The translations under genes and the position numbers were made by a program. Of a stretch of 31,273 nucleotides of DNA, positions 1 to 6,772 are shown one piece after another (position 1 is the first letter of the stretch; every line of letters begins with the position of its first letter). Location: assembly GCA_030037035.1 (NCBI GenBank), contig JASHSA010000002.1:1-31273 (forward strand). Reading direction: 5' to 3'. The notes under the pieces are model-generated. The model was given only the letters and a program-made list of their open reading frames with translations. It made no database searches and was not told where the DNA came from. Origin of the DNA: Thermoplasmata archaeon (GTDB lineage: Archaea; Thermoplasmatota; Thermoplasmata; Lutacidiplasmatales; UBA184).

Positions 1-608
1 GGTTCGGGTTCAACGCGGGGAGCGCCCTGGCGGCGAATGCGGTCGCGGTGGACGCCCTCGTCACCACGAACCTCGCGGCCGCCGCGGCCGGCGTGAGCTG
101 GATGCTCGTCGACTGGATCCGCAAGGGCCGGCCCTCGGCCGTGGGGATGGCGGTCGGCGCGGTCTGCGGACTGGCCGCGGTCACCCCGGCCGCGGGATAT
201 GTCGGCCCGTCCGCGTCGATCGTGATCGGCCTCATCGCCGGGATCATGTGCAACTTCGTCGCGAACTGGCGTGCGCGCACGACCCTCGATGACTCGCTCG
301 ACGTCTTCGCCTGCCACGGGGCCGGCGGCATGTGGGGGACGTTCGCGACCGGCCTGTTCGCCACGGTGGCGGTCAACAACATCAACGGCAAGAACGGCCT
401 CTTCTACGGCGACCCGCACCTCGCGCTCGTCCAGCTCGTCGGGATCGCGGTCGTGGCGTCGTTCGCCTTCGTCGGGTCGTACGTCCTCCTGCGCGTGATC
501 AACTTCTTCACCCCGCTACGCGTCGACCCTGAGGCGGAGGACGTCGGGCTTGACCTCGCCGAGTTCGGCGAGGCCGCGTACGACCCGACCGACGCCGGAG
601 CGTCCTAG
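1..608 (+). CDS. amt: Ammonium transporter (Amt/MEP/Rh family), C-terminal part, 5' end outside the window
   Basis: Integral membrane channel that takes up ammonium or ammonia. The open frame runs from position 3 with no start, so the N-terminal half lies outside the window. The visible part opens with the family motif FGFNAGSAL, continues through about five hydrophobic segments, and carries DVFACHGAGGMWG, whose His matches the second of the twin pore histidines of AmtB. The C-terminal tail (DPEAEDVGLDLAEFGEAAYD) matches the cytosolic Amt tail that normally contacts PII/GlnK signalling proteins. No glnK gene follows. The frame ends in TAG at 606-608. About 115 bp separate it from a convergent DUF167 gene. 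Family assignment is secure; substrate specificity is inferred from the family. Confidence 0.95.
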   Translation, partial: FGFNAGSALAANAVAVDALVTTNLAAAAAGVSWMLVDWIRKGRPSAVGMAVGAVCGLAAVTPAAGYVGPSASIVIGLIAGIMCNFVANWRARTTLDDSLDVFACHGAGGMWGTFATGLFATVAVNNINGKNGLFYGDPHLALVQLVGIAVVASFAFVGSYVLLRVINFFTPLRVDPEAEDVGLDLAEFGEAAYDPTDAGAS

Positions 609-723
609 GTCCGGCGCCTCACCGAGCGGCCCCCTGCGGAGCCTCGCTCGCCCGGCCGGAGCGTCCGTCGCCGGAACTCGAGCGGGCGCGGAGACGCCGG
701 TCGACCTCCTCGGCGCCCAGCCC

Positions 724-945
724 CTAGACCTCGACGACCTTCTCGCGGGAGCGCTGGCCGGAGCGCCATCGGAGGCTCGCCCGGGGTATCCCGAGCCGAC
801 CCGCGAGGATCCCGAGGACGGCCGAGTTCGCCGCGCCGTCCCGGGCCGGAGCGCGGCAGGCGACCGTCCAGCATCTTCGCCAGGGGTCCCAGTCGAGGCG
901 CTCCGTCACGCTCCCGGGCCGCACACGGAGCACGAGCGCCGTCAC
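724..945 (-). CDS. DUF167 (YggU-like) family small protein
   Basis: A 73-residue protein of the DUF167/UPF0235 family, whose function is not established. It shows the family layout: an N-terminal strand with VRPGS, then the glycine/alanine-rich block DGAANSAVLGILAGRLGIP, then SGQRSREKVVEV, which matches the usual SG..SR.K.V.V ending. Length is normal for the family. The start is a GTG at 945 placed directly before the first conserved strand. It lies 51 bp downstream of the HxlR regulator on the same strand and may be co-transcribed with it. The conserved blocks make this a real gene despite its size. Confidence 0.85.
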   Translation of the reverse strand: MTALVLRVRPGSVTERLDWDPWRRCWTVACRAPARDGAANSAVLGILAGRLGIPRASLRWRSGQRSREKVVEV

Positions 946-996
946 GTCCGTACCTCCGCCGAGGAGCGTCCCGGGGCAGGCTCGACGTCGCCCCGC

Positions 997-1593
997 TCAC
1001 CGCCGCCCGAGGACCTGCAGCTCCGCGACCGGCCGTGCCGACGTCGGTACCCCGGTCGCCCGACGACCCTGGCGCCTTCGGACCGCCGTGTCGCGGCGAT
1101 AGCGCAGGAAGATGAAGACCGGCTCTCCGAGCTTCGCGAGGACCTGTCCGTCGTCGGTGAGGGAGTAGTGGACGCGGGCCGGCCGCGTCGCGAGGACCGT
1201 CCGCCGCAACAGGCCACGCTCCTCGAGCAGGCGAAGCTTCTGCGAGAGCACCCTGGGGCTGATCGGCCCCAGCGTTCGGCGCAGTTCCTGGAACCCCAGC
1301 TCGCGACGGCTGTACAGCAGCAAGAGGATCTCGATCACCCACTTGGAGAACAGCGACTTGGCCAGGTCGACGTTCAGGACCGAGGCGCGCACCGGGTCGC
1401 TGCGGAACCGCGGTCCCGCGGACTCGACGAAGTCGTGGGAGAACCGCGTCGCCTCCTCGGTGAACCGTCGGATCCGCTCGTCCAGAAGGCGCGAGGCGCC
1501 GGGACCGTCGACCGGCCGCGAGAGTACGGCCACCGCGCGCGACCCCGGGCTCTCCGGCACCTCCGCCGACCGCGGAGGGACCCTCTCTCCCAT
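997..1593 (-). CDS. HxlR-family winged-helix transcriptional regulator
   Basis: A 198-residue DNA-binding protein. Residues from about 70 to 160 form an HxlR-type winged helix: KWVIEILLLLYSRRELGFQEL, then LGPISPRVLSQKLRLLEERGLL as the recognition helix region, and a wing ending VHYSLTDDGQVL. The ~65-residue N-terminal part is charged (DERIRRFTEEATRFSHDF) and may be a dimerisation or sensing helix. ATG at 1593 is chosen because GAGGGG (1597-1602) lies just before it and a TATA box lies at 1641-1647, leaving a short leader. The regulator typically acts on its own or a neighbouring gene; here the downstream DUF167 gene and the upstream methyltransferase are co-oriented. The target and signal cannot be read from the sequence. 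HxlR proteins often lack an obvious ligand pocket. Confidence 0.88.
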   Translation of the reverse strand: MGERVPPRSAEVPESPGSRAVAVLSRPVDGPGASRLLDERIRRFTEEATRFSHDFVESAGPRFRSDPVRASVLNVDLAKSLFSKWVIEILLLLYSRRELGFQELRRTLGPISPRVLSQKLRLLEERGLLRRTVLATRPARVHYSLTDDGQVLAKLGEPVFIFLRYRRDTAVRRRQGRRATGVPTSARPVAELQVLGRR

Positions 1594-1931
1594 CTTCCCC
1601 TCGCGTCCGAAAGACCGCAGGAACGACCGAGAGAAGGGGACTATATACGCGGCACAACCCGGCCGCGCGACGGGACGGAACGACCCCCTCGCCTCGGCCG
1701 ACCGAGAAGAAACGGGGGAAGGCGGTGGCCGGCAGTTCGACCCGCGCCGCCGGGGAAGCCGCGGAGTCGGCCCGTCGGGGTCCGGCGTCCCGGGGCCGAA
1801 GGTCGAGTTCGTGGGGACCGAGAACCTCGGCGGCCTCCTCGGGTGCGGCGCCAGGACTGCTCTTCGCTCTGCCGAGGAGAGACGGCGCAGGGGCACCCCC
1901 AAGGCCCCCGGTATCTCCCCGCGTGGGCGGC
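1594..1931. other. Intergenic stretch upstream of the HxlR gene
   Basis: 338 bp between the methyltransferase stop and the HxlR start, both on the minus strand. Apart from the TATA box and ribosome-binding site of the HxlR gene I see no gene, RNA motif or convincing repeat. Long open frames here are GC-driven shadows with Arg/Pro/Gly-rich translations. Confidence 0.5.
1641..1647 (-). promoter_or_regulatory. TATA box of the HxlR regulator gene
   Basis: Read on the minus strand the box is TATATAG inside a GC-rich flank. It lies 47 nt before the ATG at 1593. A start site about 25 nt downstream would give a ~24-nt leader that includes the GAGGGG ribosome-binding site. It is the clearest canonical archaeal TATA box in the window. 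Confidence 0.65.
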
Positions 1932-2726
1932 TCACCGCCCGCCGGGACGTCGTGCACGTCCTGACGTCTCCCCACCTCGAGGCCTCTGTTCGACGCGGAG
2001 TGCGACGTACAGCCCACGGCCGGTCGAGAGACCGGGGCGGAAGTACCGGGGCTGCAGCCCCGCGCTCCGAAGCGCGGCGATCGTCGTCGCCCGAGAGAAG
2101 AGACCGAGGTCGTGGCGCTCGACCTCGTGCTCGACCGTGCCGTTCCGTCCGATGAGGTAGTGGAAGTCGAAGACCGAGCGCCCCCGAACCCGACGGCTGT
2201 CGTTCATGCGCAGCACGGTCGTGCGGTCGTCGCGAGCGACCCGACAGGCGACGCCGCCGCTCCGGAAGTCCGACGGGGCGAGCCACGGCTCGATCACGAC
2301 GACACCCCCCGGAGCGGTGTGGCGCGCGAGGTTCGTCACGGTCCTGCGCAGCTCGGCGCGGGAACGGGCGTAGCCGACCGCCGAGAACAGGCACGTGACG
2401 ACGTCGAACGCGCGGTCGAGCCGGAACGACTCCATGCGCCCGAGGAAGAACTCGGCGCCCGGCACCCGGCGACGGGCAAGGGCGAGCATCTCGGGGCTCG
2501 CGTCCACGCCGACGCACTCGAACCACTTCGAGAACCCCTCGAGGTGCCGACCGCTCCCGCAGGCGACGTCCAGAAGACTGCGGCAGGGCCGGCGGGCGAC
2601 GCGTCGGACGACGGCGCGGACCGCGCGGGCCTCCGCGCCGTACGGCTTGGAACGGTGGACGACGTCGTAGACCGCCGCGAGCCGACGGTACGCCGCGCCG
2701 TCCGGTCGCGAATGCGGTGCGCCCAT
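1932..2726 (-). CDS. Class I SAM-dependent methyltransferase, TylM1/DesVI-like
   Basis: A 264-residue Rossmann-fold methyltransferase. The SAM-binding motif I is LLDVACGSGRHLEGF, followed by VGVDASPEMLALARRR (motif II) and FDVVTCLFSAVGY (motif IV region). Later blocks GGVVVIEPWLAP, FDFHYLIGRNGTVEH and a closing GRGLYVAL match the pattern of TylM1/DesVI-type dTDP-amino-sugar N,N-dimethyltransferases and their many uncharacterised relatives. No sugar-nucleotide or polyketide genes are nearby, so a sugar substrate is not supported by context. ATG at 2726 is preferred over an upstream frame extension of low-complexity residues, because family members start shortly before the YDVVH-type helix. Fold assignment is secure; substrate is unknown. 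Confidence 0.85.
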   Translation of the reverse strand: MGAPHSRPDGAAYRRLAAVYDVVHRSKPYGAEARAVRAVVRRVARRPCRSLLDVACGSGRHLEGFSKWFECVGVDASPEMLALARRRVPGAEFFLGRMESFRLDRAFDVVTCLFSAVGYARSRAELRRTVTNLARHTAPGGVVVIEPWLAPSDFRSGGVACRVARDDRTTVLRMNDSRRVRGRSVFDFHYLIGRNGTVEHEVERHDLGLFSRATTIAALRSAGLQPRYFRPGLSTGRGLYVALRVEQRPRGGETSGRARRPGGR

Positions 2727-2944
2727 CGGGCGCCGAACGGGGCCGGGGCCGTTACGGTTTCGGACGGCAGCGCGGCCCGGGAGCGGGCAGGCCAAGCCTA
2801 TGAGGCGGGGTCCGTCGGCCACGAGGGGGGACGGCGATCTCGGGCGAGGACGAACGGGACGCGAGGGCCTCGAGGGGCCCCCGGCTCGAGGGGATCGACG
2901 GGACGGGCTCGGACCTCAGCCGGCTGCTGTCGCTGAGCGACGGC

Positions 2945-3583
2945 GTGTTCGCGTTCGCCATGACGTTCCTCGCGGTGACGATCCTGCTCCCGCAGACGTT
3001 CACCGGCGGCGTGCTCCCGCCTCTGCCGATCTACCTCAATCGTCTCGAGCCCGCGTTCGTCGGCTACCTCCTGTCGTTCTTCGTCATCGCCGGCTGGTGG
3101 AGCGTCCACCACCGGCTCTTCTCGTCGATCGTCCGGTACGACCAGCCGCTGATCCGTCTGAACTCGTTCTTCCTGCTCGTGATCTCCGTGACCCCGTTCC
3201 TCGTCTCGCTGCTGTTCGCCTATTCGCCGGACGGCTTCGGCCCCTCGTCGCGCTCGTGCCAGCTCGCGGTCGCGATCTACGCCGCGGTCCAGGCGGTCGG
3301 CGGCTGCGTCCTGCTCGGGATCTGGCGTCACGCGACGCGGGACCGACACCTCGTCGCCCCGAGGCTGACCCCCGAGTGGATCCGGACGACCGAGCTCGGT
3401 CAGTCGCTCACGGTCGTGACGTTCGTGGCCTCGATCGGCGTCGCCTTCGTCTCGCCGCTCACCGCCGAGCTCGCCTGGATCGTCGTGATCTTCGGCTTCC
3501 GGCGTCACTTCTGGGACCGCATCGCCCGCCGTCGGGCCGAACCGCGGCGGTCCGAACCTCTCGACACGCTCCCGCGGGAATAG
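2945..3583 (+). CDS. TMEM175-family (DUF1211) membrane protein, probable potassium channel; start region appears frameshifted
   Basis: Predicted multi-pass membrane protein related to prokaryotic TMEM175 potassium channels. The first helix carries the signature SDGVFAFAMTFLAV. Further helices follow (FVGYLLSFFVIAGWW, FFLLVISVTPFLVSLL, LAVAIYAAVQAVGG, TVVTFVASIGVAF, LAWIVVIFGF), with WWSVHHRLF as a typical second-helix motif. The first available in-frame start is GTG at 2945, but it falls inside the signature. The same frame upstream still encodes the conserved stretch SRLLSLSDG, back to a stop at 2801-2803, without any ATG, GTG or TTG. Skipping one G in the GGGGGG run at 2825-2830 would join this frame to the ATG at 2800 and give about 260 residues. 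Coordinates given here are the formal open frame only. Confidence 0.82.
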   Translation: MFAFAMTFLAVTILLPQTFTGGVLPPLPIYLNRLEPAFVGYLLSFFVIAGWWSVHHRLFSSIVRYDQPLIRLNSFFLLVISVTPFLVSLLFAYSPDGFGPSSRSCQLAVAIYAAVQAVGGCVLLGIWRHATRDRHLVAPRLTPEWIRTTELGQSLTVVTFVASIGVAFVSPLTAELAWIVVIFGFRRHFWDRIARRRAEPRRSEPLDTLPRE

Positions 3584-3645
3584 GCCTTCGAGGTCGCGGC
3601 CTCGGCCGAGGTCGTCCCCCCTCGGTCGTTCGTCGTGCGCGGGCC

Positions 3646-4185
3646 CTAGCTTCCGGGAAGGCTTGCCTCGAGCTCGAGGACGCGACGCGCGCCGAGCGAC
3701 ACCGCCTCCGGCGTCGCGGACGCCCGCGGCCCTTCGTGCACGTCAATGGAGTTGATCGTGAGGTAGAGCCATTCGAACTCGTGGAAGACGAGCGGGTCGC
3801 TGAGGTCGGCTCGGATCTTCGCCACCAGGTCGGTCGGGTTCCGGATCCCCCAGTAGTAGGCGACGACCCACGTCCCGAACGCCTCCCAGACCAGCTCCTC
3901 TTCGAGCGCCCGGTGGTGCGTGAGCGTCCCGACCAGTTCGAAGAACGTGACGACCTCAACGCTAGAGAGGTCCTCCCGCGTTCCCCGCACAAGGTCCGTG
4001 GCGAGATGCCGGCGAGCGGCGCGCATGTGCGGGCTGTCGAACCGCTCCCGCAGCGCCATGACGGCGTTCGCCGAGTTCAGTTTCTGGCTCGTCCGGGTCT
4101 GCCAGTACATCAGGAGCAGGGTGCCGACGACGAGCACCCACGTGCCGACGAGCGACCAGATCGCGATGTTGAACCAGTCGGTCAC
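3646..4185 (-). CDS. Membrane-anchored protein, DUF4760-like
   Basis: A 179-residue protein with one N-terminal hydrophobic helix (residues about 8-28, IAIWSLVGTWVLVVGTLLLM) and a soluble helical domain behind it. The block LNSANAVMALRERFDSPHMR followed by ARRHLA and later FFELVGTLTHHRALEEELVW resembles DUF4760-type proteins, a family without known function. The domain would face the cytosol if the short N-terminus is outside. It is convergent with the TMEM175-like gene (62 bp between stops). A TATA-like box lies 33 nt before the ATG. Family assignment is from remembered pattern only. Confidence 0.75.
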   Translation of the reverse strand: MTDWFNIAIWSLVGTWVLVVGTLLLMYWQTRTSQKLNSANAVMALRERFDSPHMRAARRHLATDLVRGTREDLSSVEVVTFFELVGTLTHHRALEEELVWEAFGTWVVAYYWGIRNPTDLVAKIRADLSDPLVFHEFEWLYLTINSIDVHEGPRASATPEAVSLGARRVLELEASLPGS

Positions 4186-4218
4186 GATCGCCCGGCCTCG
4201 GGACCGAACGGGGCAAGG

Positions 4219-4224
4219 GATTTA
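4219..4224 (-). promoter_or_regulatory. TATA-like box of the DUF4760-like gene
   Basis: Minus-strand TAAATC within CGTAAATCCC, 33 nt before the ATG at 4185, in otherwise GC-rich DNA. The spacing suits a transcript with almost no leader. Confidence 0.5.
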
Positions 4225-4412
4225 CGATAGCCGGGCGGCGCGCAGGGGACGGTCCGCGCGACCGAGGACCGAGAAACGGCACCGAGGGGGCTGGCCGCCG
4301 GTGGGGCGGCACGCCGTTCCGGGGCGGGCCCTCGGCGCACACCGATGAGCCGCCCGGCGGGCCACCGGCCGGCCCCCGAAATCTGGATAGCGGGGGGTTC
4401 CCTCGGCCTTCC

Positions 4413-4637
4413 GTGCCGTACGTCGAGTACGACGAGAACGAGGCGGTCTGTCCGCAGTGCGGCTCGGCGTTCCGCTCTGCGGAGGTGCTGGAGGCGCACC
4501 TGCGGGAGTCCCACGGCGAGGGCGCCTCTCGCCCCGCCGCCGCGGTCGCGAAGCAGGTGCGCTGCTCGGTCTGCGGGGCGCGTTTCGCCTCCGTGACCGC
4601 GCTCGGTCGCCACAACCGGCAGGTTCACGTCGCCTAG
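4413..4637 (+). CDS. Small protein with two C2H2 zinc fingers
   Basis: A 74-residue protein consisting almost entirely of two C2H2 zinc fingers. Finger 1 uses C13, C16, H29 and H34 (CPQCGSAFRS...HLRESH). Finger 2 uses C51, C54, H67 and H72 (CSVCGARFAS...HNRQVH). An Ala-rich linker of about 16 residues joins them. Such fingers usually bind nucleic acid, and short C2H2 proteins are recurrent in archaea, but no target is known. The start is GTG at 4413. AT-rich AAATCTGGATAG at 4379-4390 lies at the distance expected for a leaderless transcript. Its stop is 11 bp from the convergent ribA stop. Confidence 0.85.
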   Translation: MPYVEYDENEAVCPQCGSAFRSAEVLEAHLRESHGEGASRPAAAVAKQVRCSVCGARFASVTALGRHNRQVHVA

Positions 4638-4648
4638 GGGACGACCCG

Positions 4649-5359
4649 CTAGCGGGAGGCCCCCGGCGATGGGTCCGACGAGCCGTCCAGCTGCTCCATG
4701 TCGAGCAGGTGGCCGAGCTTGCGCCGTTTGGTCTCCAGGTAGGCCGCGTCGACCGGCTGCGGCGGGATCACGAGCGGGATACGCCCCTCGATCTGGACCC
4801 CGTGGCGTTGGAGGTCGTCGATCTTTGCCGGGTTGTTCGTCATGATCTCGATCGAGCGGACGTGCATCGAGCCGAGCATGTGGGCGGCGATCCCGTACTC
4901 CCGCTCGTCCGCGCGGAAGCCGAGCGCCTCGTTCGCCTCGACCGTGTCGAGGCCCTGGTCCTGGAGCTGATAGGCCCGGATCTTGTTGGCGAAGCCGATC
5001 CCCCGACCCTCCTGGCGGAGATAGAGGACGATCCCCGCGTCGCTCTGGGCGATCCGCTCGAGCGAGGCGAGGAGCTGGTCGCGGCAGTCGCAGCGGAGCG
5101 AGCCGATCGCGTCGCCGGTCAGGCACTCGGAATGCAGGCGGACGAGGACCCGCTCACGGTCGAAGACGTCCCCGTGGACGAACGCCGCGTGGTCCTGCTC
5201 GGACTGCTCGTTCCAGAACGCGACGACCTGGAACTCCCCGAACCGGCTCGGCAGTTCGGCGATCGCGACGACCTTGACGCACGTCTCCTCGCCGCCCGGG
5301 CATCGATGGTCCCGCCCCTCGCTCAAGAGGCGCGCGGCGGTCTCAGGGGGAAACCCCAT
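4649..5359 (-). CDS. ribA: GTP cyclohydrolase II
   Basis: Catalyses the first step of riboflavin synthesis, opening GTP to 2,5-diamino-6-ribosylamino-4-pyrimidinone 5'-phosphate. The 236-residue protein shows the zinc cysteines C79, C90 and C92 in ECLTGDAIGSLRCDC, the active-site loop YLRQEGRGIGFANKI, the LDTVEANEALGF block and the late MTNNPAKI motif. It is a stand-alone RibA with no RibB domain. An extension of about 27 residues precedes the usual start and holds a CPGGEETC pair. Archaea commonly use the unrelated GTP cyclohydrolase III (ArfA) for this step, so a bacterial-type enzyme is notable. A TATA-like box 23 nt before the ATG suggests its own leaderless transcript. Confidence 0.96.
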   Translation of the reverse strand: MGFPPETAARLLSEGRDHRCPGGEETCVKVVAIAELPSRFGEFQVVAFWNEQSEQDHAAFVHGDVFDRERVLVRLHSECLTGDAIGSLRCDCRDQLLASLERIAQSDAGIVLYLRQEGRGIGFANKIRAYQLQDQGLDTVEANEALGFRADEREYGIAAHMLGSMHVRSIEIMTNNPAKIDDLQRHGVQIEGRIPLVIPPQPVDAAYLETKRRKLGHLLDMEQLDGSSDPSPGASR

Positions 5360-5382
5360 CGGGCCGGCCAGCCCCGCCGTGG

Positions 5383-5388
5383 GATAAA
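5383..5388 (-). promoter_or_regulatory. TATA-like box of ribA
   Basis: Minus-strand TTTATC in GCTTTATCCC, 23 nt before the ribA ATG at 5359. Transcription would begin at or next to the start codon. I see no FMN riboswitch, and a leaderless mRNA would have no room for one. Confidence 0.6.
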
Positions 5389-5556
5389 GCGGGCGGTTAC
5401 GGCCGGGTCACCCCCTCCGGCGGGAGCGCCCGCGAGGGCATTCCTGCGTCCGGGCCCCTACGCCCGGGGGCCGGTCGGCAGCGATCGTCGACCTCGAGGA
5501 CGAAGGCGGCGGTCCTGAGGGCCCTCGCCGCCAGGAAACAGGGTCGATCCGGTTCG

Positions 5557-6261
5557 CTAGGCCCCGGCCGCGGCGTCGGTCGAAGGACCCCGCGCGAGCA
5601 GGCCGACGACGTCGGCGTCGTCGACCTGGTCGAACCGTTCGTACCACTGGCCGACCGCTTCAAGGTGCGCCGGGACCAGGGCGGCTTCGACGGCGTCCGC
5701 GAGACGCTCGAGGCGTCGGAGCGCCTCCGGCGGGGCGACCCCGAGTGCCACGACCACGCCCCGGGGCCCGCGGAGGCGAACGATCTCGACCGCCGTCTCG
5801 ATCGTCCCTCCCGTGGCGACCCCGTCGTCGACCACGATCGCCGTCCGTCCTCGAACGTCCAGCGCGGGCCGTCCTCCCCGGAAGCGAGCGACACGGCGGG
5901 CGAGCTCTGCCTGTTCCGCCCGCACGACGGGGAGGAGCTCCGACCGGGCGAACCCGGCCTCGCGGGCGCGCACCTCGTCGATCCTCACGAGCCCTCCCTC
6001 GCCGACAGCGCCGAGCCCGTACTCCGGATCGCCCGGGGCTCCGACCTTGCGGACGAGGAGGACGTCGAGGGGGGCGGCGAGGCGTCGGGCGATCTCGGCG
6101 CCGACCGGGACACCCCCGCGAGGGATCGCCAGGACGGCCGGCGCCACGAGGCGGCGGGACGCTAACCGCTCCGCGAGCCGCCGGCCGGCGTCCGCCCGGT
6201 CGCGGAGCCGCCCTGCGCGGAGGGGAGGTTCCCCGGAGTACGCCGCCCCGTGCGTCGCCAC
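5557..6261 (-). CDS. Phosphoribosyltransferase-fold protein
   Basis: A 234-residue protein with the type I PRTase fold. The PRPP-binding loop is AIVVDDGVATGGTIETA (residues about 139-155). An N-terminal AIPRGGVPVGAEIARRL block and VRKVGAPGDPEYGLGAV match the large group of stand-alone phosphoribosyltransferases often annotated as predicted PRTases. The base or acceptor is unknown; some relatives are fused to hydrolases or lie in stress regulons. The start is GTG at 6261, supported by an AGGGTGA sequence about 7 nt upstream. It lies 51 bp downstream of the zinc-ribbon gene on the same strand, so the two may form an operon. Confidence 0.88.
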   Translation of the reverse strand: MATHGAAYSGEPPLRAGRLRDRADAGRRLAERLASRRLVAPAVLAIPRGGVPVGAEIARRLAAPLDVLLVRKVGAPGDPEYGLGAVGEGGLVRIDEVRAREAGFARSELLPVVRAEQAELARRVARFRGGRPALDVRGRTAIVVDDGVATGGTIETAVEIVRLRGPRGVVVALGVAPPEALRRLERLADAVEAALVPAHLEAVGQWYERFDQVDDADVVGLLARGPSTDAAAGA

Positions 6262-6312
6262 CGGCCCGTCACCCTCCCCGAGGCCGCGGGAGCGTCGGCG
6301 CCCGCGCGCCGG

Positions 6313-6651
6313 CTAGGTGCCGGGGTAGTAGAAGTCGAACTTGCCGCAGGACTGACAGTAGTACAGCGAGAACGGCAGCAGGGTCTCCGCGGTCTCCCCG
6401 GGGTTGCCGGCCCCTCCCGCCGGCGACGGCGGACCGCTTGCGCGGAGGCTGTAATGGCCGATCCACCGCATCTGGGCCCGGCAGTTCGGACAGGAGCGTC
6501 GGGCCGAGGCGGTCGACTCCGTCGACCCGCCCGAGACCCCCGACGCACCGGAGCTCGCGGCGACGGCGCCGACCGGCGCGTTGCACCGTGGGCAGGTGGT
6601 CGTGTTCGCCGGGAGCGACTGTCCGCAACGGGTGCAGAAGCGAGAGACCAT
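6313..6651 (-). CDS. Double zinc-ribbon protein
   Basis: A 112-residue protein with two CxxC pairs at the N-terminus (C6/C9 and C20/C23, FCTRCG...TCPRCN). A Ser/Gly/Ala-rich linker follows, then two further pairs (SCPNC and YYCQSCGKFDFYY). This gives two zinc-ribbon modules at opposite ends. Zinc ribbons of this type are abundant in archaea and mediate protein or nucleic-acid contacts; no specific function can be assigned. A TATA-like box lies 22 nt before the ATG. The phosphoribosyltransferase gene follows 51 bp downstream. Confidence 0.82.
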   Translation of the reverse strand: MVSRFCTRCGQSLPANTTTCPRCNAPVGAVAASSGASGVSGGSTESTASARRSCPNCRAQMRWIGHYSLRASGPPSPAGGAGNPGETAETLLPFSLYYCQSCGKFDFYYPGT

Positions 6652-6673
6652 GCGCGGGGCAGTCTCGCTGAAG

Positions 6674-6681
6674 GGATTGAA
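6674..6681 (-). promoter_or_regulatory. TATA-like box of the zinc-ribbon gene
   Basis: Minus-strand TTCAATCC, 22 nt before the ATG at 6651. The spacing predicts a leaderless transcript that may also carry the phosphoribosyltransferase gene. Confidence 0.5.
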
Positions 6682-6772
6682 CCTTCCGCCCCCATCCCCG
6701 CGCGCCCGCGACGGGCCGTCCGGCGCGTTCGGGACCGCCCCGGAGCGGCCGCGACGGGCGGGCCGCGCGGCG

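Noticed and set aside
605..2017. 470-residue minus-strand open frame overlapping the DUF167 and HxlR genes
   Set aside because: The translation is Arg/Gly/Pro/Ala-rich without domains. The overlapping genes in another frame carry clear family motifs, so this is a GC-driven shadow.
550..2160. 536-residue plus-strand open frame
   Set aside because: It lies antisense to the DUF167, HxlR and methyltransferase genes and has low-complexity, domain-free sequence.
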